From CBDANZ01 sp965197865 (GTDB lineage: Bacteria > Acidobacteriota > Vicinamibacteria > Vicinamibacterales > CAVVIG01), in the NCBI GenBank assembly GCA_965197865.1, contig CBDANZ010000005.1, positions 124,001 through 188,000 of the forward strand: DNA of 64,000 nt, in the 5' to 3' direction. This document shows positions 39,159 to 48,054 of this stretch, one piece after another. A program made the position numbers and the translations under genes. A model generated the notes under the pieces. That model saw only the letters and a program-made list of their open reading frames with translations. It was not told the DNA's origin and did not search any database. The number at the start of each line of letters is the position of its first letter. Position 1 is the first letter of the stretch.

Positions 39159-40000
39159 GCCCGGCTCACCGGCTGCGTCTTGCCGCCGCGCACGCTCCAG
39201 CGCTGCGGATCGTGGTGTTCGAGGTACTGGCGGCGCGTGATCCAGCCGAAGATCATGCCCTTGGTGATCCACCACTTGTCGGGCCTTACCGCGAAGTACA
39301 CGTGCGCGATCACCAGACCGACGAGGCCGACGCCGGCGAGCCCGTGCAGGGCGTAGATCCAGCCCCAGCTCGTGTCGCTCATGATGTACGGATTGCGCGT
39401 GAGGAACGGGGTGCGCACGCGCGGCATCATGAGCACGCCGGTGAGGACCGCTGCAAACCCGACGACGACGATGGCGAGGTGGTACAGCCGATTGCCGAGT
39501 GGATACTTGCCGGGCTTCGGTCCGGGGACGTCGTGCCCGAGCTCGCGAAGAAACTCGGCCTTGAACTCGGGAATGTCTTTCGGGCCGACCCAAATGGACC
39601 AGAAGTCGAGCCAGAAGGTCGCGTGGACGATATGATAGATGATGGAGCCGGTGAGCACTAGGCCCGCCACCCAGTGCCACGCCACCCACGGGAATCTGAT
39701 TCCAACAACCGGCAGGAACGCCGTGAAGAGCAGCACGAACATCGAGGCCGCCATCACCCAGTGGAACATGCGTGCCATGAACGAATGCTTCGGGATGCGT
39801 TCAGGCAGATCCTTGTTGGCCACTTCGAGCGCGTCGGTTTCCACCGCGCCCCGCTTGCGGTGCGCCGATAGCACCATGTAGCTGGCGTGCGCGACGAAGA
39901 ACATGATGCCCGCGAACAGCGACGCCCACAGCAAGTCCCACGAGATATGAGTAAGGATCTGTTGTCCCCAGGGATTGCGTCCCCACGTCAGGAAGTCCAC
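39155..40000 (-). CDS. Cytochrome b (formate-dehydrogenase gamma / cytochrome b561-like)
   Basis: A 281-residue integral membrane di-heme cytochrome. Seen: a first helix (WDLLWASLFAGIMFFVAHAS), a soluble loop with KHSFMARMFHWVMAASMFVL, VAWHWVAGLVLTGSIIYHIV, HATFWLDFW, NRLYHLAIVVVGFAAVLTGV and ALHGLAGVGLVGLVIAHVYF. His residues are spaced through the helices, as in the gamma subunit of formate dehydrogenases. The GTG start has AAGGGGGG upstream. It lies downstream of the first Mo/FAD/Fe-S set and would carry its electrons to the quinone pool. Confidence 0.88.
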   Translation of the reverse strand: MDFLTWGRNPWGQQILTHISWDLLWASLFAGIMFFVAHASYMVLSAHRKRGAVETDALEVANKDLPERIPKHSFMARMFHWVMAASMFVLLFTAFLPVVGIRFPWVAWHWVAGLVLTGSIIYHIVHATFWLDFWSIWVGPKDIPEFKAEFLRELGHDVPGPKPGKYPLGNRLYHLAIVVVGFAAVLTGVLMMPRVRTPFLTRNPYIMSDTSWGWIYALHGLAGVGLVGLVIAHVYFAVRPDKWWITKGMIFGWITRRQYLEHHDPQRWSVRGGKTQPVSRA

Positions 40001-40027
40001 AGTTCCCCCCTTGTGTCTTGGTAATCT

Positions 40028-41069
40028 ACCTGAAACACGTCATCTAGGTCGTCTAGGTCGTCGCTGCGCCGGTGCCGCGAATGGCGCGCTTGACGAGATT
40101 GCGCATCAACGGAATCTTGTAGCCGTTGTGCCGCAACGGCTGCGCCCCTGCGACCGCCAGCCGGCCGGCTAGGTCCGCCGTCTCTTCATTGCGCGGCTTC
40201 CCGACCACCGCCTGCTCCACCGCCGCCAGCCGTAGCGGTCGCGCCGCCACGGCGCCCACGGCCAGCCGCAGCTGCTGAATCTGCCCGCCCGAGGCCCGCA
40301 TCGCCGACGCCACGTTCACCAGCGGGAAGTCCCACACCTGGCGGTCGCGTACCTTCTCAAAGTAGAACTGGCCCCCCGCCCACGTCGACGGAATCCGGAT
40401 CGCCGTCAGCAGCTCGTCCGGCCGCAGCTCCGTCATCCGCATGATGTCGATGTCCGGTCCGACGAAGTAATCCTCGGCGTTCACCACGCGTTCGCCGTCG
40501 AGCCTGCGAATCACCATCTGCGCCTCGAGCGCAATCAGCGCCGGCGCCGTATCCGACGGGTTCACCGCCACGCACCGGTCCGCCTCCAGAATCGCGTGCT
40601 CCCGGTTGATTGCCGTCGGCGTGTCCGCGTAGCAGATGTTTCCCCCCGCCCGGTAGCACGTCCACCCGCTGCGGTAATACCAGCAGCGCGTGTCCTGCGA
40701 GACGTTGCCCCCGAGCGTCCCCTGGTTGCGGATCTGTGGCGAGGCCACCAGTTCGGCCGCTTCCATCAGCAACCCGAATTTCTCTCGCACGACTGGATGC
40801 CGCACGACTTCGGTGAGCGTCGTCAGCGCGCCGATCTCGAGGCCGCCGTTCAGCTCTTTAACCCCGCGCAGCTCGCTGGCCTGGCTCAGGTCGACGACCA
40901 CGCTGGTCCGCTTCGCCCGGTCCTTCAGCCAGTCGAACGTGTCGAGCCCGCCAGCTAGCACCCAGGCGTCCGACCCGTGCCGATCAAGCAGGGCCAATGC
41001 GTCGGTCACCGTGACCGGCTGGAACAGCTCGAACGCCGGCATCACATCGCGAATTACCGCCATAGCCGT
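40028..41069. repeat. Near-identical duplicated block A, copy 1
   Basis: Covers the whole FAD gene and 25 bp downstream. It matches 44481-45522 (offset 4,453) with only a few base differences; those seen in the coding part are silent. Confidence 0.9.
40053..41063 (-). CDS. Molybdenum hydroxylase, FAD-binding subunit (module 1)
   Basis: A 336-residue CoxM/PaoB-type FAD subunit of the xanthine-dehydrogenase family. Seen: WVLAGGLDTFDWLKDRAKRT (FAD-pyrophosphate motif), VASPQIRNQGTLGGNVSQDT (second FAD motif), then four Cys in DTRCWYYRSGWTC, NICYADTP and ADRCVAVNPSD. A similar set in PaoB binds a [4Fe-4S] cluster. The ATG has AAGGAG at a good distance. The protein sequence is identical to that of the module 2 copy (44506-45516). 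Probably exported with the Tat-bearing Fe-S subunit. Confidence 0.93.
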   Translation of the reverse strand: MAVIRDVMPAFELFQPVTVTDALALLDRHGSDAWVLAGGLDTFDWLKDRAKRTSVVVDLSQASELRGVKELNGGLEIGALTTLTEVVRHPVVREKFGLLMEAAELVASPQIRNQGTLGGNVSQDTRCWYYRSGWTCYRAGGNICYADTPTAINREHAILEADRCVAVNPSDTAPALIALEAQMVIRRLDGERVVNAEDYFVGPDIDIMRMTELRPDELLTAIRIPSTWAGGQFYFEKVRDRQVWDFPLVNVASAMRASGGQIQQLRLAVGAVAARPLRLAAVEQAVVGKPRNEETADLAGRLAVAGAQPLRHNGYKIPLMRNLVKRAIRGTGAATT

Positions 41070-41076
41070 TGCTCCT

Positions 41077-41112
41077 TATCGCGATCGCGGCCCTGAAACG
41101 GTCGCACTACGT
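41077..41112. repeat. Degenerate copy of the palindromic repeat inside the operon
   Basis: TATCGCGATCGCGGCCCTGA and ACGGTCGCACTACG resemble the TGAAAGGGTCGCGCTAC arm of the 37062 copy. It lies between the Mo and FAD genes of module 1 and is absent from module 2. Confidence 0.4.
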
Positions 41113-41126
41113 ACCCGTACCTGGCC

Positions 41127-43631
41127 TCAAACATTCGCCGTAAGCGCCTCGTGCGTCGGTCTGCCCGCTTCAAGCGCCGTCAGAATCATGTCGGCCGTCA
41201 CGGGAGCGCGACGGAAGATCTCGTCCCCGACGGCATCGGCAATCGCGTTCACCACCGCTCCAAAGCCGGCACCAACCGGCGCCTCTCCCGCACCGCGCGC
41301 GCCAACCGGCGTCTCGGGATCCGGAATGTCGAGCGCCGCCCACTGCATCCTCGTGGGAACGTCGAGAATGGTTGGCGGCTTCGTCTGGTAAAAGCGCTTG
41401 GCCACTGGGACGCCGTAGTGTTGGTCGTACACCCACTTCTGGCCGCGCGCATGGCCGACCCCCAGAGTGACCCCGCCAAGAATCTGGCCACCGACGCTTC
41501 GAGGATGAATGACCGTTCCAATGTCGGCGACCGCCATGAGGTCGAATAGGCGGCAGTGACCCGTTTCGACGTCCACCTCTACTTCAGCAAAGGCCGCGAC
41601 ATACGATTTCGAGGCTCCGTCTCGCGGGTAGCTGTCTCTCGCGACGCCCATCAGGCCCTGGCCAGCGAGCGCAGTTGCCGACGTCTTCGTGAAGGCGTTG
41701 ATATCGGACGGCAGCTCGTGCCCGTCGTATTTCCCACCGAGCTCGATGGCGCGCCGAGCGGCTTGCGCCAGGCTCATCCCTGGCCCACCGGCTTTCCGGA
41801 ACACGCGTTCGTCCGCCACGTCGTAGTCCTCCGGCCGGCCGCCGAGATCACGTGCCGCAATTTCCCGCAGCTTCTTTCTCGCGTCCTCGGCTGCCGCGTG
41901 CGCCGCGCGCGTCATCGCGTGCGTAGTCTGACTGCCGCCCGAAATACAGGTCGATGGCAGATGCTTCGACGTGTTACCCCACGTGACATCGCATTTCTCC
42001 CACGGCACGCCGACCAGCTCCGCGGCCACGCGATGCACGTCGAAGACCGACTCGGTGCCGAGATTCCCGATCCCGGACTGAACAGCGAGTCGGCCGTCCG
42101 GCTTAACGATGATTAGCCCGTCGAACCCAATCGACCCGGCGGCATAGGCGCTGACCGCGACGCCAACGCCGCGCACTTTCGATCCGTCGCGCCGGCCGCT
42201 TTGCGCCTTGCGCTCCTTCCAGTTGAACAGCTCCGCACCTTTGTCGAGTGCCTGCGTGAGAAACGCGCTCGTCACGTACCTCTGCCGGCCGCCGCGCGGC
42301 GCACCAAACGGCGCCTTGCCTTGCGGCGCGTTGGTGCGGTGGATCGCGACCTGATCGATCCCGAGCTTGCGCGCCGCTTTCCCCAGGATCGGCGCCATCA
42401 GGCCGTTCCCCTGCATGCCGCCCGGCGCGCGCTGCGCGCCGCGCGGCGGAGTGTTCGTCAGAACGGAGATGGTGCGCCACCGCATGGCTAGCGGCTGATA
42501 CGAAAGCGAGATGTGATCGCCAGCGGAGCGGCCGTCTCCCACGACGTCGTACGGGCCGTTGTCGACGATGACCAACCCGTCCACTGCGGTGATGCGTCCG
42601 TCCTTACGGAAGCCGACTCTCACGCGTGAGTTCAGAGCGGGACGCGCGCGCCCGATGTACTGCTCGTCGTCGCGCGTGATCCGCATCATGACCGGCGCGC
42701 TGGCCTTCTTCGACAGGAGCGCGGGAATCACCACGAAGACGGAAGACGCACCCTTGCTGCCGAACCCGCCTCCGGTGTACTCGCTGATCACGACCACATC
42801 GTTCGCGTCGACACCGACCCACCGCGCGACCGCACCAACCGTCCGCATCGTGCTCTGCGTCGAGCAGTGCATGTAGAGCTTGCCGTTCTGCCAGTAGGCC
42901 ATCGCGGTCCGCGTCTCGAGCGGCTGATGGCTCGTGTTCGGTCCCACGAAGGTTTCGTCGAGGATCAAGTCAGCCTGCTTGAAGCCGGCCTCCAGATCGC
43001 CGACCTGCCACTCGTCGGTGGCCTTGTCAAAAGGAACCTGACCCTCACCCGTCGCGGCGAGATCCTGCTCGGTCCACTTCAGTACTTCGACCTTCGGGGG
43101 TGCCGGCGCCACTCCTGCCTGCCTCTGCCCTGCCGCAGGTGGGGCCGGCCGCACCCAGACGTTCCCCTCGGTTCGGGCGTTCGCGCCGCCCGGCCGCAGG
43201 CTTTCAATGGGATCGACGACGAACGGCAGCGGCTCGTACTCGACCTGGATCTTCTCGACGGCCTCGGCCGCCGTGTACTCGTCGACCGCCGCCACGGCGA
43301 GAATCGGCTCGCCTTCATACAGCGGCTCCATCGTCAGCCCACGTTCGCTCACCGTGCTCGCCACGATGCCTTCGCCGAGGGTAGCGCCGGCGGCGACTCC
43401 CGGCAGATCGTCGGCGGTGAGAATCGCTTTCACGCCAGGCATCGCGAGCGCCGCGCTCGTGTCGATGCTCTTGACCCGCGCGTGCGGCATCGGGCTGAGG
43501 AGGAGCTTTGCGAACAGCATCCCCTCGGCCCGGAAGTCTTCGGCGTATTTCGCCTTGCCGGTGACTTTCGCGACCTGATCGGGGGTCGCGTAGTCTTGTC
43601 CGACGAGCTTCTTCAGCTTGTTAACAGCCAT
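41127..43631 (-). CDS. Molybdenum hydroxylase, molybdopterin-binding subunit (module 1)
   Basis: An 834-residue catalytic subunit of the xanthine-dehydrogenase family. It binds molybdopterin and hydroxylates or oxidises an aldehyde or N-heterocycle. Seen: the N-terminal domain (GKAKYAEDFRAEGMLFAKLL), VVVISEYTGGGFGSKGASSV, ISGGSQTTHAMTRAAHAAAE and the active-site Glu783 in VGARGAGEAPVGAGFGAVVN. ATG 43631 is preferred: GGAGGG lies about 8 bases upstream, while the GTG at 43637 is too close. The first 74 residues are DNA-identical to module 2, then the two diverge. The substrate is unknown. Confidence 0.93.
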   Translation of the reverse strand: MAVNKLKKLVGQDYATPDQVAKVTGKAKYAEDFRAEGMLFAKLLLSPMPHARVKSIDTSAALAMPGVKAILTADDLPGVAAGATLGEGIVASTVSERGLTMEPLYEGEPILAVAAVDEYTAAEAVEKIQVEYEPLPFVVDPIESLRPGGANARTEGNVWVRPAPPAAGQRQAGVAPAPPKVEVLKWTEQDLAATGEGQVPFDKATDEWQVGDLEAGFKQADLILDETFVGPNTSHQPLETRTAMAYWQNGKLYMHCSTQSTMRTVGAVARWVGVDANDVVVISEYTGGGFGSKGASSVFVVIPALLSKKASAPVMMRITRDDEQYIGRARPALNSRVRVGFRKDGRITAVDGLVIVDNGPYDVVGDGRSAGDHISLSYQPLAMRWRTISVLTNTPPRGAQRAPGGMQGNGLMAPILGKAARKLGIDQVAIHRTNAPQGKAPFGAPRGGRQRYVTSAFLTQALDKGAELFNWKERKAQSGRRDGSKVRGVGVAVSAYAAGSIGFDGLIIVKPDGRLAVQSGIGNLGTESVFDVHRVAAELVGVPWEKCDVTWGNTSKHLPSTCISGGSQTTHAMTRAAHAAAEDARKKLREIAARDLGGRPEDYDVADERVFRKAGGPGMSLAQAARRAIELGGKYDGHELPSDINAFTKTSATALAGQGLMGVARDSYPRDGASKSYVAAFAEVEVDVETGHCRLFDLMAVADIGTVIHPRSVGGQILGGVTLGVGHARGQKWVYDQHYGVPVAKRFYQTKPPTILDVPTRMQWAALDIPDPETPVGARGAGEAPVGAGFGAVVNAIADAVGDEIFRRAPVTADMILTALEAGRPTHEALTANV

Positions 43632-44211
43632 GCTCACGCCCTCCGCATGTACTCAGCGCCGCGTATCAACGAGGTGAGAATCTTGTCGTAGTCCTGGCAC
43701 CGACACAGGTTGCCCGAAATCCCGTGCGCCAGCTCCTGCCGCGTCGGAGTCGAATTCGTCTTCAGATACCCTACCGTCGCCATCACAAACCCCGGCATGC
43801 AGAACGCGCACTGGAACCCCTGCTCGTCGACGACGCCCTGTTGTACCGGGTGCAGCGTACCGTCGGCCGCCGCCAACCCTTCGATCGTCACGATCTTCTT
43901 GCCGCGCACCGAGTGCGTCAGCACTGAGCACGAATACCGCGGCACGTCGTTCACCAGCACCGTGCAGGCGCCGCACTCCGAGCGGTCACAGCCCAGCTTG
44001 GTGCCCGTGAGCCCCAGCTTATAGCGCAGCGTCATCGCCAGCGTTTCCTGCTTCATCACGTCCACGCGGCGGTCCAGCCCGTTGACGTTCAACGTAATGA
44101 GCCGTTCCACGCTCCCCGGCGCCGACGGCTGCCCAAGGAGCAACCCCCCGCGGAACACGTAGGCCGCCGAGGAAACGGCCGCGCCCGCCGCAATCACACC
44201 CTTGATGAAAT
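43408..44211. repeat. Near-identical duplicated block B, copy 1
   Basis: Covers the first 74 codons of the Mo subunit and nearly all of the Fe-S gene. It matches 47831-48634 (offset 4,423). The only difference I see is one base, VNDVP here against VDDVP there. Confidence 0.9.
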
Positions 44212-44248
44212 CGCGTCGCGAGAGCGGTTTGGGCGTGTCTTCCGCCAT
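43634..44248 (-). CDS. Molybdenum hydroxylase, [2Fe-2S] subunit with a Tat signal (module 1)
   Basis: A 204-residue iron-sulfur subunit. Seen: the twin-arginine signal LSRRDFIKGVIAAGAAVSSA, then the plant-type [2Fe-2S] site GCDRSECGACTVLVNDVP and PRYSC, and the second [2Fe-2S] site FQCAFCMPGFVM plus GNLCRCQDYDKI. It transfers electrons from Mo to FAD. The Tat signal exports the folded complex to the periplasm. I chose ATG 44248, matching the module 2 start, over ATG 44254. It is the first gene of the operon Fe-S, Mo, FAD, cytochrome b, 142-aa. Confidence 0.93.
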   Translation of the reverse strand: MAEDTPKPLSRRDFIKGVIAAGAAVSSAAYVFRGGLLLGQPSAPGSVERLITLNVNGLDRRVDVMKQETLAMTLRYKLGLTGTKLGCDRSECGACTVLVNDVPRYSCSVLTHSVRGKKIVTIEGLAAADGTLHPVQQGVVDEQGFQCAFCMPGFVMATVGYLKTNSTPTRQELAHGISGNLCRCQDYDKILTSLIRGAEYMRRA

Positions 44249-44324
44249 CTTCATGTTCCCCTTACTCGAATTCCCCTTACTCGAAAACCAGCGCGCCTAC
44301 CGACAGGAAGAACGAGACGGGCGA

Positions 44325-44353
44325 AAGATATGTCGAATTGGGGATAATTTCAA
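44325..44353 (-). promoter_or_regulatory. Candidate promoter of module 1
   Basis: On the minus strand, TTGAAA (44353-44348), 17 bases and TATCTT (44330-44325). The segment CAATTCGACATA recurs in near-identical form at the same place ahead of module 2 (CAATTCGCCATA). The match lies outside the identical DNA blocks, which supports a real promoter. Confidence 0.45.
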
Positions 44354-44480
44354 TGTGTGACCGGCTCTGACGCGGACCACAAATCGAGCAGTTACGGGCT
44401 GACGCCACTAGGCTTCGGCTCAACCGCACGCGTCCTGGGAAACAGGGTCGCGATGACGAGTAAAGATTCATCATGCCGGA

Positions 44481-45522
44481 ACCTGAAACCCGTCATCTAG
44501 GTCGTCTAGGTCGTCGCTGCGCCGGTGCCGCGAATGGCGCGCTTGACGAGATTGCGCATCAACGGAATCTTGTAGCCGTTGTGCCGCAACGGCTGCGCCC
44601 CCGCGACCGCCAGCCGGCCGGCCAGGTCCGCCGTCTCTTCATTGCGCGGCTTCCCGACCACCGCCTGCTCCACCGCCGCCAGCCGTAGCGGTCGCGCCGC
44701 CACGGCGCCCACGGCCAGCCGCAGCTGCTGAATCTGCCCGCCCGAGGCCCGCATCGCCGACGCCACGTTCACCAGCGGGAAGTCCCACACCTGGCGGTCG
44801 CGTACCTTCTCAAAGTAGAACTGGCCCCCCGCCCACGTCGACGGAATCCGGATCGCCGTCAGCAGCTCGTCCGGCCGCAGCTCCGTCATCCGCATGATGT
44901 CGATGTCCGGTCCGACGAAGTAATCCTCGGCGTTCACCACGCGTTCGCCGTCGAGCCTGCGAATCACCATCTGCGCCTCGAGCGCAATCAGCGCCGGCGC
45001 CGTATCCGACGGGTTCACCGCCACGCACCGGTCCGCCTCCAGAATCGCGTGCTCCCGGTTGATTGCCGTCGGCGTGTCCGCGTAGCAGATGTTTCCCCCC
45101 GCCCGGTAGCACGTCCACCCGCTGCGGTAATACCAGCAGCGCGTGTCCTGCGAGACGTTGCCCCCGAGCGTCCCCTGGTTGCGGATCTGTGGCGAGGCCA
45201 CCAGTTCGGCCGCTTCCATCAGCAACCCGAATTTCTCTCGCACGACTGGATGCCGCACGACTTCGGTGAGCGTCGTCAGCGCGCCGATCTCGAGGCCGCC
45301 GTTCAGCTCTTTAACCCCGCGCAGCTCGCTGGCCTGGCTCAGGTCGACGACCACGCTGGTCCGCTTCGCCCGGTCCTTCAGCCAGTCGAACGTGTCGAGC
45401 CCGCCAGCTAGCACCCAGGCGTCCGACCCGTGCCGATCAAGCAGGGCCAATGCGTCGGTCACCGTGACCGGCTGGAACAGCTCGAACGCCGGCATCACAT
45501 CGCGAATTACCGCCATAGCCGT
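44481..45522. repeat. Near-identical duplicated block A, copy 2
   Basis: Matches 40028-41069. Identity stops abruptly at 45522, just upstream of the FAD start codon. Confidence 0.9.
44506..45516 (-). CDS. Molybdenum hydroxylase, FAD-binding subunit (module 2)
   Basis: Same protein as the module 1 copy (40053-41063), 336 identical residues, with the FAD motifs (LAGGLDTFDWL, NQGTLGGNVSQ) and four Cys. The DNA differs at a few silent positions only. The ribosome site, GAGGAG before the ATG, differs from that of module 1 (AAGGAG), since the identical block ends there. It is the last gene of module 2; the module 1 Fe-S promoter region follows. With the same FAD and Fe-S subunits, the two catalytic subunits could exchange partners. 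Confidence 0.93.
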   Translation of the reverse strand: MAVIRDVMPAFELFQPVTVTDALALLDRHGSDAWVLAGGLDTFDWLKDRAKRTSVVVDLSQASELRGVKELNGGLEIGALTTLTEVVRHPVVREKFGLLMEAAELVASPQIRNQGTLGGNVSQDTRCWYYRSGWTCYRAGGNICYADTPTAINREHAILEADRCVAVNPSDTAPALIALEAQMVIRRLDGERVVNAEDYFVGPDIDIMRMTELRPDELLTAIRIPSTWAGGQFYFEKVRDRQVWDFPLVNVASAMRASGGQIQQLRLAVGAVAARPLRLAAVEQAVVGKPRNEETADLAGRLAVAGAQPLRHNGYKIPLMRNLVKRAIRGTGAATT

Positions 45523-45552
45523 CTCCTCAGGCTTGGGCTCTGGGCCTAAGTC

Positions 45553-48054
45553 TCAGATGTGCGCCGTCAGCGGATCGGTTACTGGCCGGCCCGCTTCGAG
45601 TGACGTCAGAATCATATCCGCGGTTACCGGCGCGCGCCGGAAGATCTCGTCTCCAACCGCATCGGTAATCGCGTTCAACACCGCGGAACAGCCGGCACCG
45701 ACCGGCGGCTCGCCGATGCCGCGTGCGCCGACGGGCGTTTCGGGATCCGGAATGTCGAGCGCCGCCCACTGCATCCTCACCGGTGCATCGAGAATCGTCG
45801 GCGGCTTATTCTGGTAGAACCGCTTCGCCAGCGCCACGCCGTAATGCTGGTCATAGACGGTTTTCTGGCCGATCGCGTGTCCGATGCCCAACATCGAACG
45901 GCCCAGCACCTGGCCGCCAAGTGAGCGCGGGTGGATCACCGTACCGACGTCAGCAACGGCCAGGTACTCCAAGATGTGGTACATGCCCGTTTCTAGATCG
46001 ACTTCGACTTCGGCAAATCCTGCAACGTAAGAGTACGTGCCCCCGTCGCGCGGGTAGTTGTCCTTCGCAACGCCCATCAGACCCTGGCCGGCCAGCGTCG
46101 TTGCGGATCCGACGGTGTACCTGTTGATGTCCTCTGGTAACTCGTGACCATCGTAGGCTCCACCGAGTTCAATTGCCTTCTGCGCGACCTGAGCCAGCGT
46201 CATGCTGCGACCGTTTCCAGACACGCGCTCGTCCGCCACTTGGTAGTCCCGCGGGTTCCCGCCGAATGTGTTGGCTGCGATCTCTCGGACCTTCTTGATC
46301 GCATCCGACGCGGCGGCATGCGCCGCCCGCGTCATCGCATGCGTGGTCTGACTGCCGCCCGAAATAGGGCTCCACGGCAGGTTCTGGGACGTGTCGCCCC
46401 AGGCGAGCACGACCTTCTCCCACGGCATGCCCATCATCTCGGCGGCGACGCGATGCACGTCGCTTATTGACTCAGTACCGAGATTGCCGATCCCCGACTG
46501 GATGTACATCCGTCCATCGGGCTTGACGACGAACAAACCGTCGAAGCCGGTCGAGCCGGCGACGAACGTGCTCACCGCGACGCCGACGCCGCGCACCTTC
46601 GCCCCCTGACGCTTTCCGCTGCCCGCCTTGCGTTCTTGCCACCTGAAGAGCTCGGCGCCGCGGTCGAGCGCTTGCTTCATGAACGAGCTCGTGCAGTAGG
46701 CGCGCCGCCCACTCGCGTTTGGCGGACCGAGCGGCGCTTTACCTTCCGGCGCGTTGATGCGGCGGATGGCGACCTGATCGATCCCGAGCTGCCGCGCGGC
46801 TTTCGCCACGACCGGCTCCATGATAACGACGCCCTGCATGCCGCCCGGCTGACTCTGCGCCCCGCGGGGCGGGGTGTTGGTCATGATCGTCACGCTCCGC
46901 GAACGCATCGCCAGGGGTTGGTACAAGAGCGAGACTATCCGTGAGGCAAACCTCGCATCGCCGCCTCTTTCGTATGGACCTCCGTCGCCGACGACAAACA
47001 TGTCTAGGGCCGTGATGCGGCCGTCGTTCGCGAATCCGATTTTCACCCGGCCGTGCAGGCCGGGCCGCGCGTGACCGATGTAGTGTTCCTCTTCGCGAGT
47101 GATCCGCAACATGACCGGCGCGCTGACTTTCTTCGACAAGAGCGCTGGGATCACGCAGAAGATGCTGCCGGTAAGCTTGCTCCCGAAGCCACCGCCGGTG
47201 TATGGGGTGATGAGCACAATGTCATCGGAATCGAGATTCAGCCATCGCGCGATCGCGGGGACCGTCTGAACGGTGCTTTGTGTCCCGGTATGCATGTACA
47301 GCTTGCCGTTCTGCCAGTACGCCATCGCCGTGCGTGTCTCGAGCGTCTGGTGGTGCGTGTTCGGCGTGACAAAGGTCTCGTCGAGCACGAGCGCGGCGTT
47401 CTTGAAGCCCGTCTCCAGATCGCCGTAGGCCCACTCGTCAGGCGTCTTGCCCATCGGCAGACGACCCGCGTCGTACTCGGCGAAGTCGGCCTTGGTCCAT
47501 TTCAGCTCCTGAACCTCGACCGGCGCCCGCAGCGGAGGCGCGCCGCGACCCTCGGCCGGCGCTGGCGGTCGTCCCCACATGTTGCCTTCGACGCGTGCGT
47601 TGGGCCCACCGGGCCGCAAGCTGACGAGCGGATCGACAGCAAACGGCAGCCGCTCGAAATCGATGCGGATTCTTTCGATGGCCTCCGCCGCAGTGTATTC
47701 GTCGACCGCGGCGACGGCGAGAATCGGTTCGCCTTCATACAGCGGCTCGTTTGTGAGCGCGCGCTGCCCCTTCGGATTTGCGCGAATAGTCTGGCCAAGA
47801 TCCGTGACCCTATCCGCAGGAGCCGGCATCTCGTCGGCGGTGAGAATCGCTTTCACGCCAGGCATCGCGAGCGCCGCGCTCGTGTCGATGCTCTTGACCC
47901 GCGCGTGCGGCATCGGGCTGAGGAGGAGCTTTGCGAACAGCATCCCCTCGGCCCGGAAGTCTTCGGCGTATTTCGCCTTGCCGGTGACTTTCGCGACCTG
48001 ATCGGGGGTCGCGTAGTCTTGTCCGACGAGCTTCTTCAGCTTGTTAACAGCCAT
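45553..48054 (-). CDS. Molybdenum hydroxylase, molybdopterin-binding subunit (module 2)
   Basis: An 833-residue paralogue of the module 1 catalytic subunit. Seen: VLITPYTGGGFGSKLTGSIF, ISGGSQTTHAMTRAAHAAAS, and the active-site Glu782 in VGARGIGEPPVGAGCSAVLN. After residue 74 it differs from module 1 throughout, including the substrate-channel region (MGMPWEKVVLAWGDTSQNLP here, VGVPWEKCDVTWGNTSKHLP there). The two enzymes therefore probably act on different substrates. ATG 48054 is chosen for the same reason as in module 1 (GGAGGG about 8 bases upstream). Confidence 0.93.
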   Translation of the reverse strand: MAVNKLKKLVGQDYATPDQVAKVTGKAKYAEDFRAEGMLFAKLLLSPMPHARVKSIDTSAALAMPGVKAILTADEMPAPADRVTDLGQTIRANPKGQRALTNEPLYEGEPILAVAAVDEYTAAEAIERIRIDFERLPFAVDPLVSLRPGGPNARVEGNMWGRPPAPAEGRGAPPLRAPVEVQELKWTKADFAEYDAGRLPMGKTPDEWAYGDLETGFKNAALVLDETFVTPNTHHQTLETRTAMAYWQNGKLYMHTGTQSTVQTVPAIARWLNLDSDDIVLITPYTGGGFGSKLTGSIFCVIPALLSKKVSAPVMLRITREEEHYIGHARPGLHGRVKIGFANDGRITALDMFVVGDGGPYERGGDARFASRIVSLLYQPLAMRSRSVTIMTNTPPRGAQSQPGGMQGVVIMEPVVAKAARQLGIDQVAIRRINAPEGKAPLGPPNASGRRAYCTSSFMKQALDRGAELFRWQERKAGSGKRQGAKVRGVGVAVSTFVAGSTGFDGLFVVKPDGRMYIQSGIGNLGTESISDVHRVAAEMMGMPWEKVVLAWGDTSQNLPWSPISGGSQTTHAMTRAAHAAASDAIKKVREIAANTFGGNPRDYQVADERVSGNGRSMTLAQVAQKAIELGGAYDGHELPEDINRYTVGSATTLAGQGLMGVAKDNYPRDGGTYSYVAGFAEVEVDLETGMYHILEYLAVADVGTVIHPRSLGGQVLGRSMLGIGHAIGQKTVYDQHYGVALAKRFYQNKPPTILDAPVRMQWAALDIPDPETPVGARGIGEPPVGAGCSAVLNAITDAVGDEIFRRAPVTADMILTSLEAGRPVTDPLTAHI

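Noticed and set aside
44277..44474. A 65-codon minus-strand frame between the two molybdenum-hydroxylase modules
   Set aside because: It covers the candidate promoter of module 1, has no ribosome site, and is not duplicated in module 2.
40028..45522. The two modules as a CRISPR-like or phage-related repeat array
   Set aside because: The repeated blocks are whole coding genes; only two copies exist, and no spacer pattern occurs.
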